Source: an uncultured Christensenella sp. (lineage in GTDB: Bacteria; Bacillota; Clostridia; Christensenellales; Borkfalkiaceae). From it: a stretch of DNA of 64,000 bases. The stretch is from assembly GCA_910585705.1 (NCBI GenBank), contig CAJUER010000002.1:62001-126000 (forward strand). Direction: 5' to 3'. The notes beneath the pieces are model-generated. The model worked only from the letters and a program-made list of their open reading frames with translations. It had not been told where the DNA came from and made no database searches. Both the position numbers and the translations under genes were made by a program. The first letter of the stretch is position 1. Each line of letters starts with the position of its first letter. This document shows, piece after piece, positions 1 through 8,488 of the stretch.

Positions 1-91
1 TTATTACCGCGACTATATCCTCGCCGCTTTCATAAAGAGCGTTCAACGCGGGAATTGCGAACGCCGGCGATCCGGCAAAAATTATTTTCAT
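1..91 (-). CDS. fmt: Methionyl-tRNA formyltransferase, N-terminal fragment (cut by window edge)
   Basis: Only the first 30 codons are in the window. They read MKIIFAGSPAFAIPALNALY and onward, the usual N-terminus of Fmt, which formylates initiator Met-tRNA from 10-formyl-THF. The start codon overlaps the def stop in an ATGA arrangement, and priA-def-fmt is a classical bacterial order, so coupled translation with def is likely. The catalytic residues lie outside the window. Confidence 0.85.
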   Translation of the reverse strand, partial: MKIIFAGSPAFAIPALNALYESGEDIVAVI

Positions 92-555
92 AAATCCTCC
101 GCAGGCAAGTCGTAGACCTCTTCGGCGATGTCCGTGTAAAGTCTGCCGTCCAGATGGTCGAGTTCGTGACAGACGGCGCGGGCAAAAAATCCCTCAGCCG
201 TCAGCTTGTGTTTTTTGCCGAATCTGTCGCGGTATTCGGCTTTGACCTTCATAGGACGGGTAACCGTGCCCTGCTTGCCCTTGACCGAAAGGCAACCTTC
301 CGCGCCCGTCTGCTTGCCCTTAAAGGAAACTATGACGGGGTTTACCAGCTCGAAAAACCCTTCCTCCACGTCTATTACGACTACGCGTTTTGCAACTCCT
401 ATCTGCGGCGCGGCAAGCCCTGCGCCCGACTCCGCGCGCACGGTCTCCTTCATATCCGCAAGCAAGTTCCAAAGCTCCGCGTTGAAAGATTTCACCTCCG
501 TGCAGTTTTCTCTTAAAACGGGGTCGCCCGTCTGGACGACGTATCTTTTTGCCAT
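88..555 (-). CDS. def: Peptide deformylase
   Basis: Fe/Zn hydrolase that removes the formyl group from nascent N-terminal fMet. The three family motifs are present in order: GLAAPQIG (motif 1), EGCLS with the metal-binding Cys (motif 2) and HELDH (motif 3, two His ligands and catalytic Glu). At 155 aa it is a short, type I-like form. The start at 555 is chosen because an AAGGAG site lies just upstream; an in-frame ATG at 576 would add seven residues but has no such site. Lies between priA and fmt. Confidence 0.95.
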   Translation of the reverse strand: MAKRYVVQTGDPVLRENCTEVKSFNAELWNLLADMKETVRAESGAGLAAPQIGVAKRVVVIDVEEGFFELVNPVIVSFKGKQTGAEGCLSVKGKQGTVTRPMKVKAEYRDRFGKKHKLTAEGFFARAVCHELDHLDGRLYTDIAEEVYDLPAEDL

Positions 556-580
556 AACTTTCTCCTTATAACGCAAACCC

Positions 581-2749
581 TCACGAGAGGTTTACGGGGT
601 TTTCCTCAACGTAGACGAGCACGCCGTCCGAAGAGTGCGCCACCGCCGCGTCGTAAATTTTTTCAAGAACCTTACCCGAAGCAAGGCGCATTAAAACCTG
701 ATAGCGCATCTTGCCCTGAATTTTTTTTATGGGCGAGTGCATTTTGTTCAAGAATATGAACTCGTCGGGGAACTTTGCGCGCAACTCTTCCACAGCAAAG
801 TAAACGCCTTTAAGCGCTTCGAGCGCCGCCGCGCCGTCCTCAGAAGTTACCATTATTCTGCAAATAAGCGAGTACGGAGGAAAGCCCGTAGCTTTGCGCA
901 GCGCTATTTCGTTTTTGAAAAACCCGTCGTAGTCGTAAGCGACTGCGTATCTCAAAATATAATCTTCGGGCGAGCAGGTCTGCAAAACCACTTTACCTTT
1001 ATCGCCTGCCCTGCCGCTTCTGCCGGAAACCTGCGTTATGAGCTGAAAAGTCCGCTCTCCGCTTCTGTAATCGGAAAAGTGCAAACTCATATCGGCGTCC
1101 ATAATTCCGACGAGCGTAACCGAAGGGAAGTCGTGCCCCTTTGCAATCATCTGAGTTCCCACAAGGATATCCGCTTGCTTTGCAGCGAATTTCTTCAAGA
1201 TATTGTAATGCCCGTCCTTACCCGAAACGGTGTCGTTATCCATTCTCAAAATGCGCGCCGAAGGGAAAAGCGTTTTCAAATCGGAGACTACCTTCTGCGT
1301 GCCCGTGCCGCTGTAAAGAACGTGCCTTCCGTCGCATTCGGGACAGGCGGTCAGCATATGATATTTCGCGCCGCAGTAGTGGCATTTCAGGCAGTTTTCT
1401 TCGCTGTGGTAAGTGAGCGTAACGTCGCAGTTTTCGCATTTGGCGACGTAGCCGCAGTCGCGGCACATAACCGTGCGCGAATATCCGCGCCTGTTCAAAA
1501 ATATTATTGCCTGGTTTCCGCATTTAAGCGTCTCGTCCAGCTCGTCGCGCAGGGCTTTAGAAAAAGCCGTATTGTTGCCGCGCTTGACCTCCCTGCGCAT
1601 ATCCGCGATTATTATTTCGGGCAGAGGTCTTTTGTTTATACGTTCGGGCAATTTTATAAGCCCGTACTCACCTTCCGTCGCTTTTACATAAGTTTCCACC
1701 GACGGCGTGGCGCTGCCCAGAACGAGCTTCGCGCCGTTATATTCAGCACGCATTTTTGCAATTTCGATAGTGGAGTATCTCGGAGCGGATTCGCTTAAAT
1801 ACGAAGAGTCGTGCTCCTCGTCGATAATAATCGCGCCGATATTTTCAAGCGGAGCGAAAACCGCGCTCCTTGCGCCGATTGCTATTTTCGCCTCGCCCGA
1901 GCGCAATCTCCACCATTCGTCGAACCGCTCCCCTGCGGACAGTCCGCTGTGAAGTATTGCCGCCGCGCCGCCGAAACGGCTTCTAAGCTGTGAAAGCATT
2001 TGCGGCGTCAGGGATATTTCGGGAACGAGAAAAATTGCCGTTCTGCCCCTTGCGATTTCACGCGCAATTACGTTCAGATATATTTCCGTTTTGCCGCTAC
2101 CCGTAACGCCGTGAATCAAATGCACGCGCTTGTCCGAGCGTTCTATTTCATCGAGCGCGGCTTGCTGTGCGGGAGTGAGAACCCTCTCCTCCGCACCGGC
2201 GGGCAACCCCGAAAACGGACTTCTCACCGCTTTGCGTTTTTCAAGCCTCGCGCCGCCCTTTTCTATGACCGCGTTCACTGCGCCCCGCCCGAACCTTGCG
2301 CACAGCGAAGTATAGTCGCACTCGCCCTCGAGTTTAAGCGCTTCCAACGCCTCAGCTTGTTTTTTTGCCGAAGCCGAAAGTTTTACCCCGCCGACGTAAA
2401 CCGCATAATTTTTAAACGCTTCGCGCACTTTCCCAAGCCGCATTTCGGACGGCACGAAAAGGCGCAAAGCGACGGCTTTCGGCACGCGGTAGCGCGAACA
2501 TATCGAGTACATAAGCGAGGTGCATTCCGGCACGAGCGCTGGCGCTTCGTCGAACGCCGAACAAATCGGCTTTACTTTTTCCGCAGGGTATGACGAAGTT
2601 CGGCTTACGCCTATGACGAAGCCGTCTATCACCCTTCCGCCGAAGGGCACTTTTACTCTGCTGCCGACGCAAAGCGAGTCGGGGCAGGAGTATTCGAATA
2701 TTTTGTCCACCTGACTGTGGGCTATGTCAACTATAACCTGCGCAAACAT
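581..2749 (-). CDS. priA: Primosomal protein N' (replication restart helicase PriA)
   Basis: 722 aa superfamily 2 DNA helicase that reloads the replisome at stalled forks. Visible: an N-terminal DNA-binding region, Walker A GVTGSGKTEIY near residue 215, a DEEHD Walker B box, and a two-zinc cysteine cluster (CRDCGY, CENCD, CHYCG, CPECD) between the helicase lobes, followed by the VGTQMIAKGHDFP motif. Length is normal for Firmicutes PriA. In many Firmicutes coaBC lies between rpoZ and priA; here it is missing and only a short hairpin lies between them. Confidence 0.96.
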   Translation of the reverse strand: MFAQVIVDIAHSQVDKIFEYSCPDSLCVGSRVKVPFGGRVIDGFVIGVSRTSSYPAEKVKPICSAFDEAPALVPECTSLMYSICSRYRVPKAVALRLFVPSEMRLGKVREAFKNYAVYVGGVKLSASAKKQAEALEALKLEGECDYTSLCARFGRGAVNAVIEKGGARLEKRKAVRSPFSGLPAGAEERVLTPAQQAALDEIERSDKRVHLIHGVTGSGKTEIYLNVIAREIARGRTAIFLVPEISLTPQMLSQLRSRFGGAAAILHSGLSAGERFDEWWRLRSGEAKIAIGARSAVFAPLENIGAIIIDEEHDSSYLSESAPRYSTIEIAKMRAEYNGAKLVLGSATPSVETYVKATEGEYGLIKLPERINKRPLPEIIIADMRREVKRGNNTAFSKALRDELDETLKCGNQAIIFLNRRGYSRTVMCRDCGYVAKCENCDVTLTYHSEENCLKCHYCGAKYHMLTACPECDGRHVLYSGTGTQKVVSDLKTLFPSARILRMDNDTVSGKDGHYNILKKFAAKQADILVGTQMIAKGHDFPSVTLVGIMDADMSLHFSDYRSGERTFQLITQVSGRSGRAGDKGKVVLQTCSPEDYILRYAVAYDYDGFFKNEIALRKATGFPPYSLICRIMVTSEDGAAALEALKGVYFAVEELRAKFPDEFIFLNKMHSPIKKIQGKMRYQVLMRLASGKVLEKIYDAAVAHSSDGVLVYVEENPVNLS

Positions 2750-2764
2750 AACGGATATTTTTTT

Positions 2765-2791
2765 CGCTGCGACCCCAAAGAAGCCGCAGCG
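2765..2791. other. Hairpin between rpoZ and priA
   Basis: Seven-base arms CGCTGCG/CGCAGCG with a 13-nt loop. The T-run follows on the plus strand only, so it looks like a terminator facing against the operon. No plus-strand gene is known here; it could stop antisense transcription or simply shape the rpoZ-priA mRNA. Confidence 0.4.
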
Positions 2792-2818
2792 ATTTTTTTC
2801 ATATGAAATTAGGTAAAA

Positions 2819-3037
2819 TCAGTCTTTGGAATACTTGATTTTGCCGTCGGCAATTTCCTTGCACGCTTCCGAAATTTCTTTCAGATACTCGTCGGGGCTT
2901 GCGCCGGAAGCCGCGTGCTTTTCGAGAATTTGTCTTGCGCGCTTTGCCGCCACAACGCAGAGGCAGTAACGCGAAGCAGGCTGTTCGTCCGTACCGAGCC
3001 TGTCGATCAAAAGATCCACCGAAGGTTGATTTATCAT
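2819..3037 (-). CDS. rpoZ: DNA-directed RNA polymerase omega subunit
   Basis: 72 aa. The opening PSVDLLIDRLG, the SRYCLCVVAAKRARQI segment (the conserved YxLVxxaakRAR region of omega) and the acidic C-terminal helix match RpoZ, which helps assemble core RNA polymerase by holding beta-prime. A good AAGGAG site precedes the ATG. It follows gmk, as in most Firmicutes. Confidence 0.9.
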   Translation of the reverse strand: MINQPSVDLLIDRLGTDEQPASRYCLCVVAAKRARQILEKHAASGASPDEYLKEISEACKEIADGKIKYSKD

Positions 3038-3075
3038 ATTGCTCTCCTTTTTTTATATTATAAACTTTTTTTCTT

Positions 3076-3633
3076 TTAGCTATTTGCTTTTGCGGAATTT
3101 ATTATATTCCTTATTTCTTTCACGGCTTCTTCGAGGTCGTCGTTGACCACAGTATAGTCGTAAAGATTTTTCTTCGAAAGTTCGTAATCCATTCTCTTCA
3201 CGCGCTCGCGGATTTTTTCCTTGCTTTCGCTTCCGCGCTTTTCGAGGCGGGATATAAGCTCTCCCTCGTTCGGCGGGGCGATCATTATAAGCAGTGCTTC
3301 GGGGCGGGCGCGTTTTACCTGTAACGCACCGTCCACCTCTATTTCCAAAATCACGTCGCTGTATTTAAGCTTTTCGTAGACGAAGTCCTTAGGCGTTCCG
3401 TAGTAATTTCCGAAATGCTCGGAATATTCCAGAAAGCCGCCCTCGCTTATCCGTTTTTCAAAGGTCTGCCTGTCCGTGAAAAAGTAAGAAACGCCTTCGC
3501 TTTCCCCCTCGCGCGGGGCGCGGGTAGTGCAGGAAACGCTGAGCGAAAATCCGCCCGAAGACAGAAGCCTGTTTACAATCGTGCCTTTGCCTACGCCCGA
3601 AGGTCCCGACAAAACTATAAGTAAATTTTTCAT
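3076..3633 (-). CDS. gmk: Guanylate kinase
   Basis: 185 aa enzyme phosphorylating GMP to GDP. The P-loop SGPSGVGKGTI is near the N-terminus, followed by the GMP-binding stretch SCTTRAPREGE and the YGTPKDFV region. Four bases separate it from yicC upstream and rpoZ follows. The remA gene that often sits between yicC/yloC and gmk in Firmicutes is absent. Confidence 0.96.
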   Translation of the reverse strand: MKNLLIVLSGPSGVGKGTIVNRLLSSGGFSLSVSCTTRAPREGESEGVSYFFTDRQTFEKRISEGGFLEYSEHFGNYYGTPKDFVYEKLKYSDVILEIEVDGALQVKRARPEALLIMIAPPNEGELISRLEKRGSESKEKIRERVKRMDYELSKKNLYDYTVVNDDLEEAVKEIRNIINSAKANS

Positions 3634-3636
3634 ATG

Positions 3637-4512
3637 TTATTCCACGTTCTGAACTTGTTCGCGCACCTTTTCGATTTCGTTTTTAAGCGCAAGCCCCAGC
3701 CTCGTCACCTCTAAGTCGTTCGACTTAGAACAAATCGTGTTCGTTTCGCGGTTAAATTCCTGAACGAGGAAATCGAGCTTTCTGCCGACAAGCGTTTCGC
3801 GGCAGATTTCGCCGAACTGCTGTATGTGGGAATGAAGGCGCGTAATCTCTTCGTCGATATTGCTTTTATCTGCAAACAGCGCAACTTCGGTTAAAAGCCT
3901 GCCCTCGTCCACTTCCGTATCTCCGAGAATTTTCTTCATCTTCGCTTCGAGTTTCAACCTGTAATTTTCCGTAACGAGCGGTGCGCGTTTTTCAACCTCG
4001 CCGACGAGCTTTGCAATGGTGTCCATTCTCGAAAGCATGTCCGCCTGCAATTTTCCGCCTTCGTTGAGGCGCATCGCGTTCAGGTTTTCAAGCGCGGTAT
4101 TTAACGCGGTTTTAAGCGCCGACACGCATTCGTCGTCCGCCGCGCCAGCCTCTTCCGTCCTTATAACTTCGGGATAGCGCAGAACGGATGTCACCGAAAA
4201 ATCGTCCGCCGCGTCCGGAAAAAGTTTTTTTATGCGTCGGGCGGCGTCCGCGTAAGCCTTAGCCGTTCCCTCGTCAAGGTATAAAGTGCGCTGTTTTTCA
4301 CGCTTGTCCGAAAGAGAAATGAAAACGTCCGCATGTCCGCGCGTGAGCTTTTCGCGCACAATGCCGCGTATAACCTCTTCGCAGGCGATAAAAATTCGCG
4401 GCGCTTTGACGTTCACGTCGAGATAGCGGTTGTTCACCGTTTTTATTTCCACAATCAGCTCTATGCCGCCGTTCTTATATTCGCCCCTGCCGTAGCCCGT
4501 CATACTCAACAT
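3637..4512 (-). CDS. yicC: YicC/YloC family endoribonuclease-like protein
   Basis: 291 aa, family length. It begins MLSMTGYGRGE and has the conserved SMTGYGR opening and a C-terminal DFLVQEFNRETNTICSKSND segment typical of YicC/YloC proteins, which are linked to RNA turnover and stationary-phase survival. The first ATG is preferred because GGAG lies nine bases upstream. First gene of the operon leading to gmk, rpoZ, priA, def and fmt; a consensus-like promoter is at 4557-4585. Confidence 0.93.
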   Translation of the reverse strand: MLSMTGYGRGEYKNGGIELIVEIKTVNNRYLDVNVKAPRIFIACEEVIRGIVREKLTRGHADVFISLSDKREKQRTLYLDEGTAKAYADAARRIKKLFPDAADDFSVTSVLRYPEVIRTEEAGAADDECVSALKTALNTALENLNAMRLNEGGKLQADMLSRMDTIAKLVGEVEKRAPLVTENYRLKLEAKMKKILGDTEVDEGRLLTEVALFADKSNIDEEITRLHSHIQQFGEICRETLVGRKLDFLVQEFNRETNTICSKSNDLEVTRLGLALKNEIEKVREQVQNVE

Positions 4513-4556
4513 AAAGTTTTTCTCCGCCTCCGCCCAAACGTGTTTATACAGCAGAT

Positions 4557-4585
4557 ATTATAGCAAAAAGTTTGAAAAATTTCAA
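4557..4585 (-). promoter_or_regulatory. Promoter of the yicC-gmk-rpoZ-priA-def-fmt operon
   Basis: On the minus strand: TTGAAA, 17-nt spacer, TATAAT, about 45 nt before the yicC start. Matches a housekeeping sigma-A promoter. Confidence 0.75.
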
Positions 4586-4618
4586 GCGTTAAAAGCGGAC
4601 AATATAAAAATTTAAAAA

Positions 4619-4653
4619 ACGGGGGCGCGGTCTTTCAACCGTCACGCCCCCGT
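4619..4653 (-). terminator. Terminator of the nitrilase-like gene
   Basis: Hairpin with arms ACGGGGGCG/CGCCCCCGT; read on the minus strand it runs into GTTTTTTAAATTTTT. Confidence 0.8.
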
Positions 4654-4678
4654 GACGTTGTTTAGACAAGGCTTATTA

Positions 4679-5341
4679 TCAATAGTCCTCTTTAAGCTCT
4701 GCGCTCATCCCCTTTATCCGCGTAGTAACCACGCGGTAGCGGTTGCGCAGATTTACGTCGTACAGCGCATAACTTTGCACGGAAGTTGCGATTTCTCCCG
4801 AAACTTCCGCATAGCATGCGGTGTTGCCCGCACAGAGAATTATCGGCACGCCGTACAGATAAGAATACGAGCGTATCAAAAGTGGCGGAATATTGTCTTT
4901 CAGTTCCTCCGCAAAAGCGACTATCGCGTTACAGCCGCAGAGCGACATAGCCTTGACGCTTTCCGGGAAAAGCAGGTCGTTTTCTATGCACAGCCCTATT
5001 TTATATCCGCCGAGCGTGTAAACCCCCAGCCCCGCGCCGCTTTTATAGTCGTCGCCGTCGAACACATAGTTCATATCCGATATACCCAGAAGTTTGCCCT
5101 TGTCTGCGGCGGCGACGGACTTCCTGACCATTCCGCGACTGATTGTTTTACAGCCCGTAAGCACTCCGCACTCCGCCGATTTGGAAAGGCGCGCCGCGTC
5201 CTCGAACTTGTCGGTCAGACCTTTCAGCTCGTTTTCATAATCCACTTCGCCCAGACCGTTAAAACCGAAAACCGCAATATCGCAGCGCGGCAGGGACTTT
5301 ATATCTTTTAAACTTTTGTCGGCGGCAACGCATAAGACCAT
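4679..5341 (-). CDS. Carbon-nitrogen hydrolase-like protein, possibly catalytically degenerate
   Basis: 220 aa, shorter than typical nitrilase-superfamily enzymes (about 260-300 aa). The segment GYKIGLCIENDLLFPES resembles the nucleophile region (G-x-x-C-x-D-x-x-FPE), putting the Cys at residue 118. The lysine of the Glu-Lys-Cys triad, usually in a YRKIHLF-like stretch, is not evident: the equivalent region reads GISDMNYVF. It may be a non-catalytic relative or bind a ligand. Monocistronic, with its own terminator and divergent from the M1-like lipoprotein gene. Substrate unknown. Confidence 0.6.
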   Translation of the reverse strand: MVLCVAADKSLKDIKSLPRCDIAVFGFNGLGEVDYENELKGLTDKFEDAARLSKSAECGVLTGCKTISRGMVRKSVAAADKGKLLGISDMNYVFDGDDYKSGAGLGVYTLGGYKIGLCIENDLLFPESVKAMSLCGCNAIVAFAEELKDNIPPLLIRSYSYLYGVPIILCAGNTACYAEVSGEIATSVQSYALYDVNLRNRYRVVTTRIKGMSAELKEDY

Positions 5342-5435
5342 ACTTTCATTTTATTGCGCGCGCAAAAAAAATGTGAAAACATATTACGCAAAGGACGGAC
5401 ATACAATATTTTCAGTATATTATAGAGGTGTAACC

Positions 5436-6890
5436 GTGAAAAAGAGAATTGTATCGCTTTTACTGATTATCTGCGCCGCAGTCGCTGTGTTCAGCTTTGC
5501 CGGCTGTAAGAAAAAAAGCGCAAAAGTCAGCGAGTACGAAATTTTCGCAAGCTACGACAGCGAAACCCGCACCCTTACGGGCGCGGTGGATTTTACCTAC
5601 TACAACTCGACGGACAACGAGTTTACCGAGTTGAAATTCAACCTGTACGGAAACGCATTTAGGGAAAACGCTTTGCACAAGCCCGTATCCTCCTCGTACG
5701 AAGCGCGCGCGTTCTACGACGGCAAGAGCTACGGCTCGATGTCGGTCGAAAGCGTGGAAAACTGCGCCAACTGGAACGTAACGGGCGAGGACGAAAACAT
5801 TTTGAGCGTTACGCTTACCCAGCCCGTATATCCCGAACAGAGCGTGAAGCTTAAAATAAATTATAAGTTGACGCTTGCGAAAATCAATCACCGCACGGGC
5901 GTGACCAAAAACGCCGTAAATCTCGGCAATTTCTACCCCATACTTTGTGCGTACACTAAGGAAGGATTCATAGAAGCGCCCTACTACCATTGCGGCGACC
6001 CCTTCGTATCCGAGTGCGCAAATTACAATGTTACCATAGAAATGCCCGCGCAATATTCTTCGGCGGCGAGCGGAAAGCTCGTGACCGAATCGACTGCGTC
6101 CGAAAGAAAAAAGTGCAGCTACTCGCTTGAAAACGCGCGCGACTTTGCGTTAGTACTTTCGGATAAATTCCAAGTTGTTTCCGGCAGCGTGAACGGCGTT
6201 GAAATCAACTATTACTATTATTCGGACGACAACGCGCAAAAATCGCTTGCGGCGGCGTGCGAAAGCGTGGAATACTTTTCCGAAACTTTCGGCGGCTACG
6301 TCTACCCGACGCTTTCCGTAGTGCAGACGGGATTCTGCTACGGCGGTATGGAATATCCCGCGCTCACTATGATTTCCGACGATTTGAAGAGCGACGAAGG
6401 CATTTACACAATAGTGCACGAGAACGCTCATCAATGGTGGTACGCAATGGTGGGAAGCGACCAGCTTAACTGCGGTTGGCAGGACGAGGGGCTTGCGGAA
6501 TACAGCAGCGTAATGTTCTTCGAAAGCCATCCTGATTACGCATTTACCCGTCTGGGACTCGTCGGTTCGGCGACCAAAGCATACCGCGCGTTCTATTCCG
6601 TATATAACCAGATCTTCGGCGAAACGGACACGAGTATGAACCGCAATTTAAGCCAGTTTTCAAGCGAATACGAATACTCGAACATAGCTTATAACAAGGG
6701 TATGATTATGTTCGACCTTCTTCGCCAGTCCATAGGGGACGACAAATTTGTGTCCGGGCTTAAAAAGTATTATAAGAGCAACGTATACAAAATCGCTTCC
6801 TGCGACGATTTGTTCGGCTGCTTCATTTCGGGCGGAAACGATCTCGAAGGGTTTTTCGAGGCGTTTATCGAAGGTAAAATCGTCATATAA
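5436..6890 (+). CDS. Lipoprotein M1-family (gluzincin) metallopeptidase
   Basis: 484 aa from a GTG start preceded by GAGG; longer in-frame starts lack a binding site. The N-terminus VKKRIVSLLL plus a hydrophobic run ending FAGC is a lipoprotein signal, so the enzyme is probably anchored outside the membrane. It has YGGMEYPAL (GxMEN-like substrate motif), HENAHQWW (HExxH zinc site) and the downstream zinc Glu in DEGLAEYSS. Shorter than full aminopeptidase N, lacking the large C-terminal domain. Likely a cell-surface peptidase; substrate not predictable. Confidence 0.85.
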   Translation: MKKRIVSLLLIICAAVAVFSFAGCKKKSAKVSEYEIFASYDSETRTLTGAVDFTYYNSTDNEFTELKFNLYGNAFRENALHKPVSSSYEARAFYDGKSYGSMSVESVENCANWNVTGEDENILSVTLTQPVYPEQSVKLKINYKLTLAKINHRTGVTKNAVNLGNFYPILCAYTKEGFIEAPYYHCGDPFVSECANYNVTIEMPAQYSSAASGKLVTESTASERKKCSYSLENARDFALVLSDKFQVVSGSVNGVEINYYYYSDDNAQKSLAAACESVEYFSETFGGYVYPTLSVVQTGFCYGGMEYPALTMISDDLKSDEGIYTIVHENAHQWWYAMVGSDQLNCGWQDEGLAEYSSVMFFESHPDYAFTRLGLVGSATKAYRAFYSVYNQIFGETDTSMNRNLSQFSSEYEYSNIAYNKGMIMFDLLRQSIGDDKFVSGLKKYYKSNVYKIASCDDLFGCFISGGNDLEGFFEAFIEGKIVI

Positions 6891-7036
6891 TTTAGCAAAC
6901 GCTTGATTTTGAAAATATAATAATATATAATTAAATTATGGAATCGGATAGTTATATACAAATTAAATGTTCAATTCTTGAAAAGCGAAATTAATTCCGT
7001 ACAAAAGCAAAGCGTTAGATTATCGTCAATGTCTGC

Positions 7037-7064
7037 AATGCACGGAATTTTCCGTGCATTTTTT
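7037..7064 (+). terminator. Terminator after the M1-like peptidase gene
   Basis: AATGCACGGA/TCCGTGCATT hairpin followed by TTTTTT, about 150 nt after the stop codon. The 6891-7093 gap otherwise shows only AT-rich DNA. Confidence 0.85.
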
Positions 7065-7093
7065 ATACACAATAATCAAAAGGAAAAACGCTT

Positions 7094-8089
7094 ATGGTAA
7101 AGTATTTTATGACGGGCGGCGGCGCTATGCGCCAGATAGACGGCTTCGAAAAAAATTGCTGGGTGGATATGATTAACCCGGACGACGTCGAGTGCGACAG
7201 GATTTCCGCGCTTACGGGCGTGCCCGAAGATATGATTAAAGCCGCGCTTGACGACAACGAGCGCGCGCGTACCGAATTTGACGACGGTTGCAGCATGTTC
7301 GTTGTGGACTGCCCTTTGATAGAGGAAAGCGAAGGCGGCGACAGCTACACCACCCTGCCCCTTGCGCTTATATATAACGAAAGGTGCGTGATTACCGTAT
7401 GCCTTAAAGGCAATACCGTGCTTAAAGATTTTATTACGGGGCGCGAGACGGTGTTCACCGAAAGACCCCTGCATTTCGTGCTTTCGTTCATGCTCGGCAA
7501 CGCAAAAAGATTTTTGTACTGCCTTAAACAGATTGACCGCAAGACGAGGCGCATACAGGGCGAAATGAGCAGAACCATGCGCAACAGCGAAATTATACAG
7601 CTTCTCGATTTGCAGAATTCGCTGGTGTACTTTTCCACCTCACTGAACTCCAATTCGCGCGTTCACGAAAAGCTTTACAAGGTGGAGGGCGCGGCGGCGC
7701 GCGAAGAGTTGCTGGATTTATACGAGGACGTAATAATCGAAGCAAAGCAGGCGATAGAAACCTGTAACATTTACAAAAACATTTTAAGCGTGACTATGGA
7801 CGCGTACGGCTCGGTTATTTCGAACAACGCGAACGACACAATGCGCAAACTTACGATAATAACCATCATCCTCGCCATACCTACGATGATTGCAGGTTTT
7901 TGGGGAATGAATATGACCGTGCCGTTCCAGACGCAAGAGGGCGACACCTCCACTCTGTGGTTCTGGATAGTTATCGCCGCGACTGCCGTGCTTACGATAG
8001 CGATTGCGCTTGTTATTTTAAAGTCGAGCGCAATGGGCGCGTCGGCAAGAAAGAAAAAGAAAAAACACAGGGACAAAAAGGAAAAGTAA
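7094..8089 (+). CDS. corA: CorA-family magnesium/divalent cation channel
   Basis: 331 aa. The signature GFWGMNM lies at the end of the first of two C-terminal membrane helices, followed by a short acidic loop, a second helix and a very basic tail (KKKKKKHRDKK). The N-terminal half is the cytoplasmic funnel. No riboswitch-like sequence was seen in its short leader, so regulation is not evident. The FmdB-type zinc-ribbon ORF follows one base after the stop. Confidence 0.93.
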   Translation: MVKYFMTGGGAMRQIDGFEKNCWVDMINPDDVECDRISALTGVPEDMIKAALDDNERARTEFDDGCSMFVVDCPLIEESEGGDSYTTLPLALIYNERCVITVCLKGNTVLKDFITGRETVFTERPLHFVLSFMLGNAKRFLYCLKQIDRKTRRIQGEMSRTMRNSEIIQLLDLQNSLVYFSTSLNSNSRVHEKLYKVEGAAAREELLDLYEDVIIEAKQAIETCNIYKNILSVTMDAYGSVISNNANDTMRKLTIITIILAIPTMIAGFWGMNMTVPFQTQEGDTSTLWFWIVIAATAVLTIAIALVILKSSAMGASARKKKKKHRDKKEK

Positions 8090-8090
8090 A

Positions 8091-8288
8091 ATGCCCGTAT
8101 TACAGTATGTATGCCGAAAATGCGGCAAGCAGTTCGAAGAGCTGGTTAAAAAATTCGACGAGCCGGTAACCTGTCCCGATTGCGGCAAAACGGCCGAACG
8201 CAGTTACTGCGGAGAAGTTTATTCCGCAACGGGCAAGCCTGCAAAAAAGTGCAGCGGAAACTGCAAGACCTGCGGCGGCTGCAAATAA
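8091..8288 (+). CDS. FmdB-type zinc-ribbon protein
   Basis: 65 aa. The N-terminus MPVLQYVCRKCGKQFEELVK with the later CPDCG pair is the FmdB/CxxC_CxxC regulatory-protein zinc ribbon. An extra cysteine-rich tail, CSGNCKTCGGCK, gives further Cys pairs. It starts one base after corA and is surely cotranscribed. Biochemical role is not established for the family; a metal-linked regulatory role is plausible given CorA next door. Confidence 0.8.
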   Translation: MPVLQYVCRKCGKQFEELVKKFDEPVTCPDCGKTAERSYCGEVYSATGKPAKKCSGNCKTCGGCK

Positions 8289-8445
8289 ATAGAATAATCT
8301 TAAAAGCCGCCGCGCGAAAAAGCAGACTGCCCATACGGATTATAAAAAATCGAAGATATTTAAAATTCTCCGCTTTTTTATAAATGCATGATAAATTACT
8401 GTATACCTTACAATCATTATAGAATATCAAATGAAAAGAAAGCAA

Positions 8446-8472
8446 GTGCGGACGGGATTAACCCGTCCGCAC
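8446..8472 (-). terminator. Terminator of the LRR lipoprotein gene
   Basis: Perfect hairpin GTGCGGACGGG/CCCGTCCGCAC followed on the minus strand by TTGCTTTCTTTT. Confidence 0.75.
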
Positions 8473-8488
8473 CGTTCATTTATTAAAT

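Noticed and set aside
154..516. Long plus-strand ORFs overlapping minus-strand genes, here and across the window (for example 737-1798, 32013-32987, 24168-25010)
   Set aside because: They are antisense shadows of recognised genes, with composition explained by codon bias of the real frame and no ribosome binding sites.
6900..7000. An 18-codon ORF starting at about 6939 (MESDSYIQIK)
   Set aside because: No ribosome binding site, sits in AT-rich DNA and has no related copy, so likely chance.
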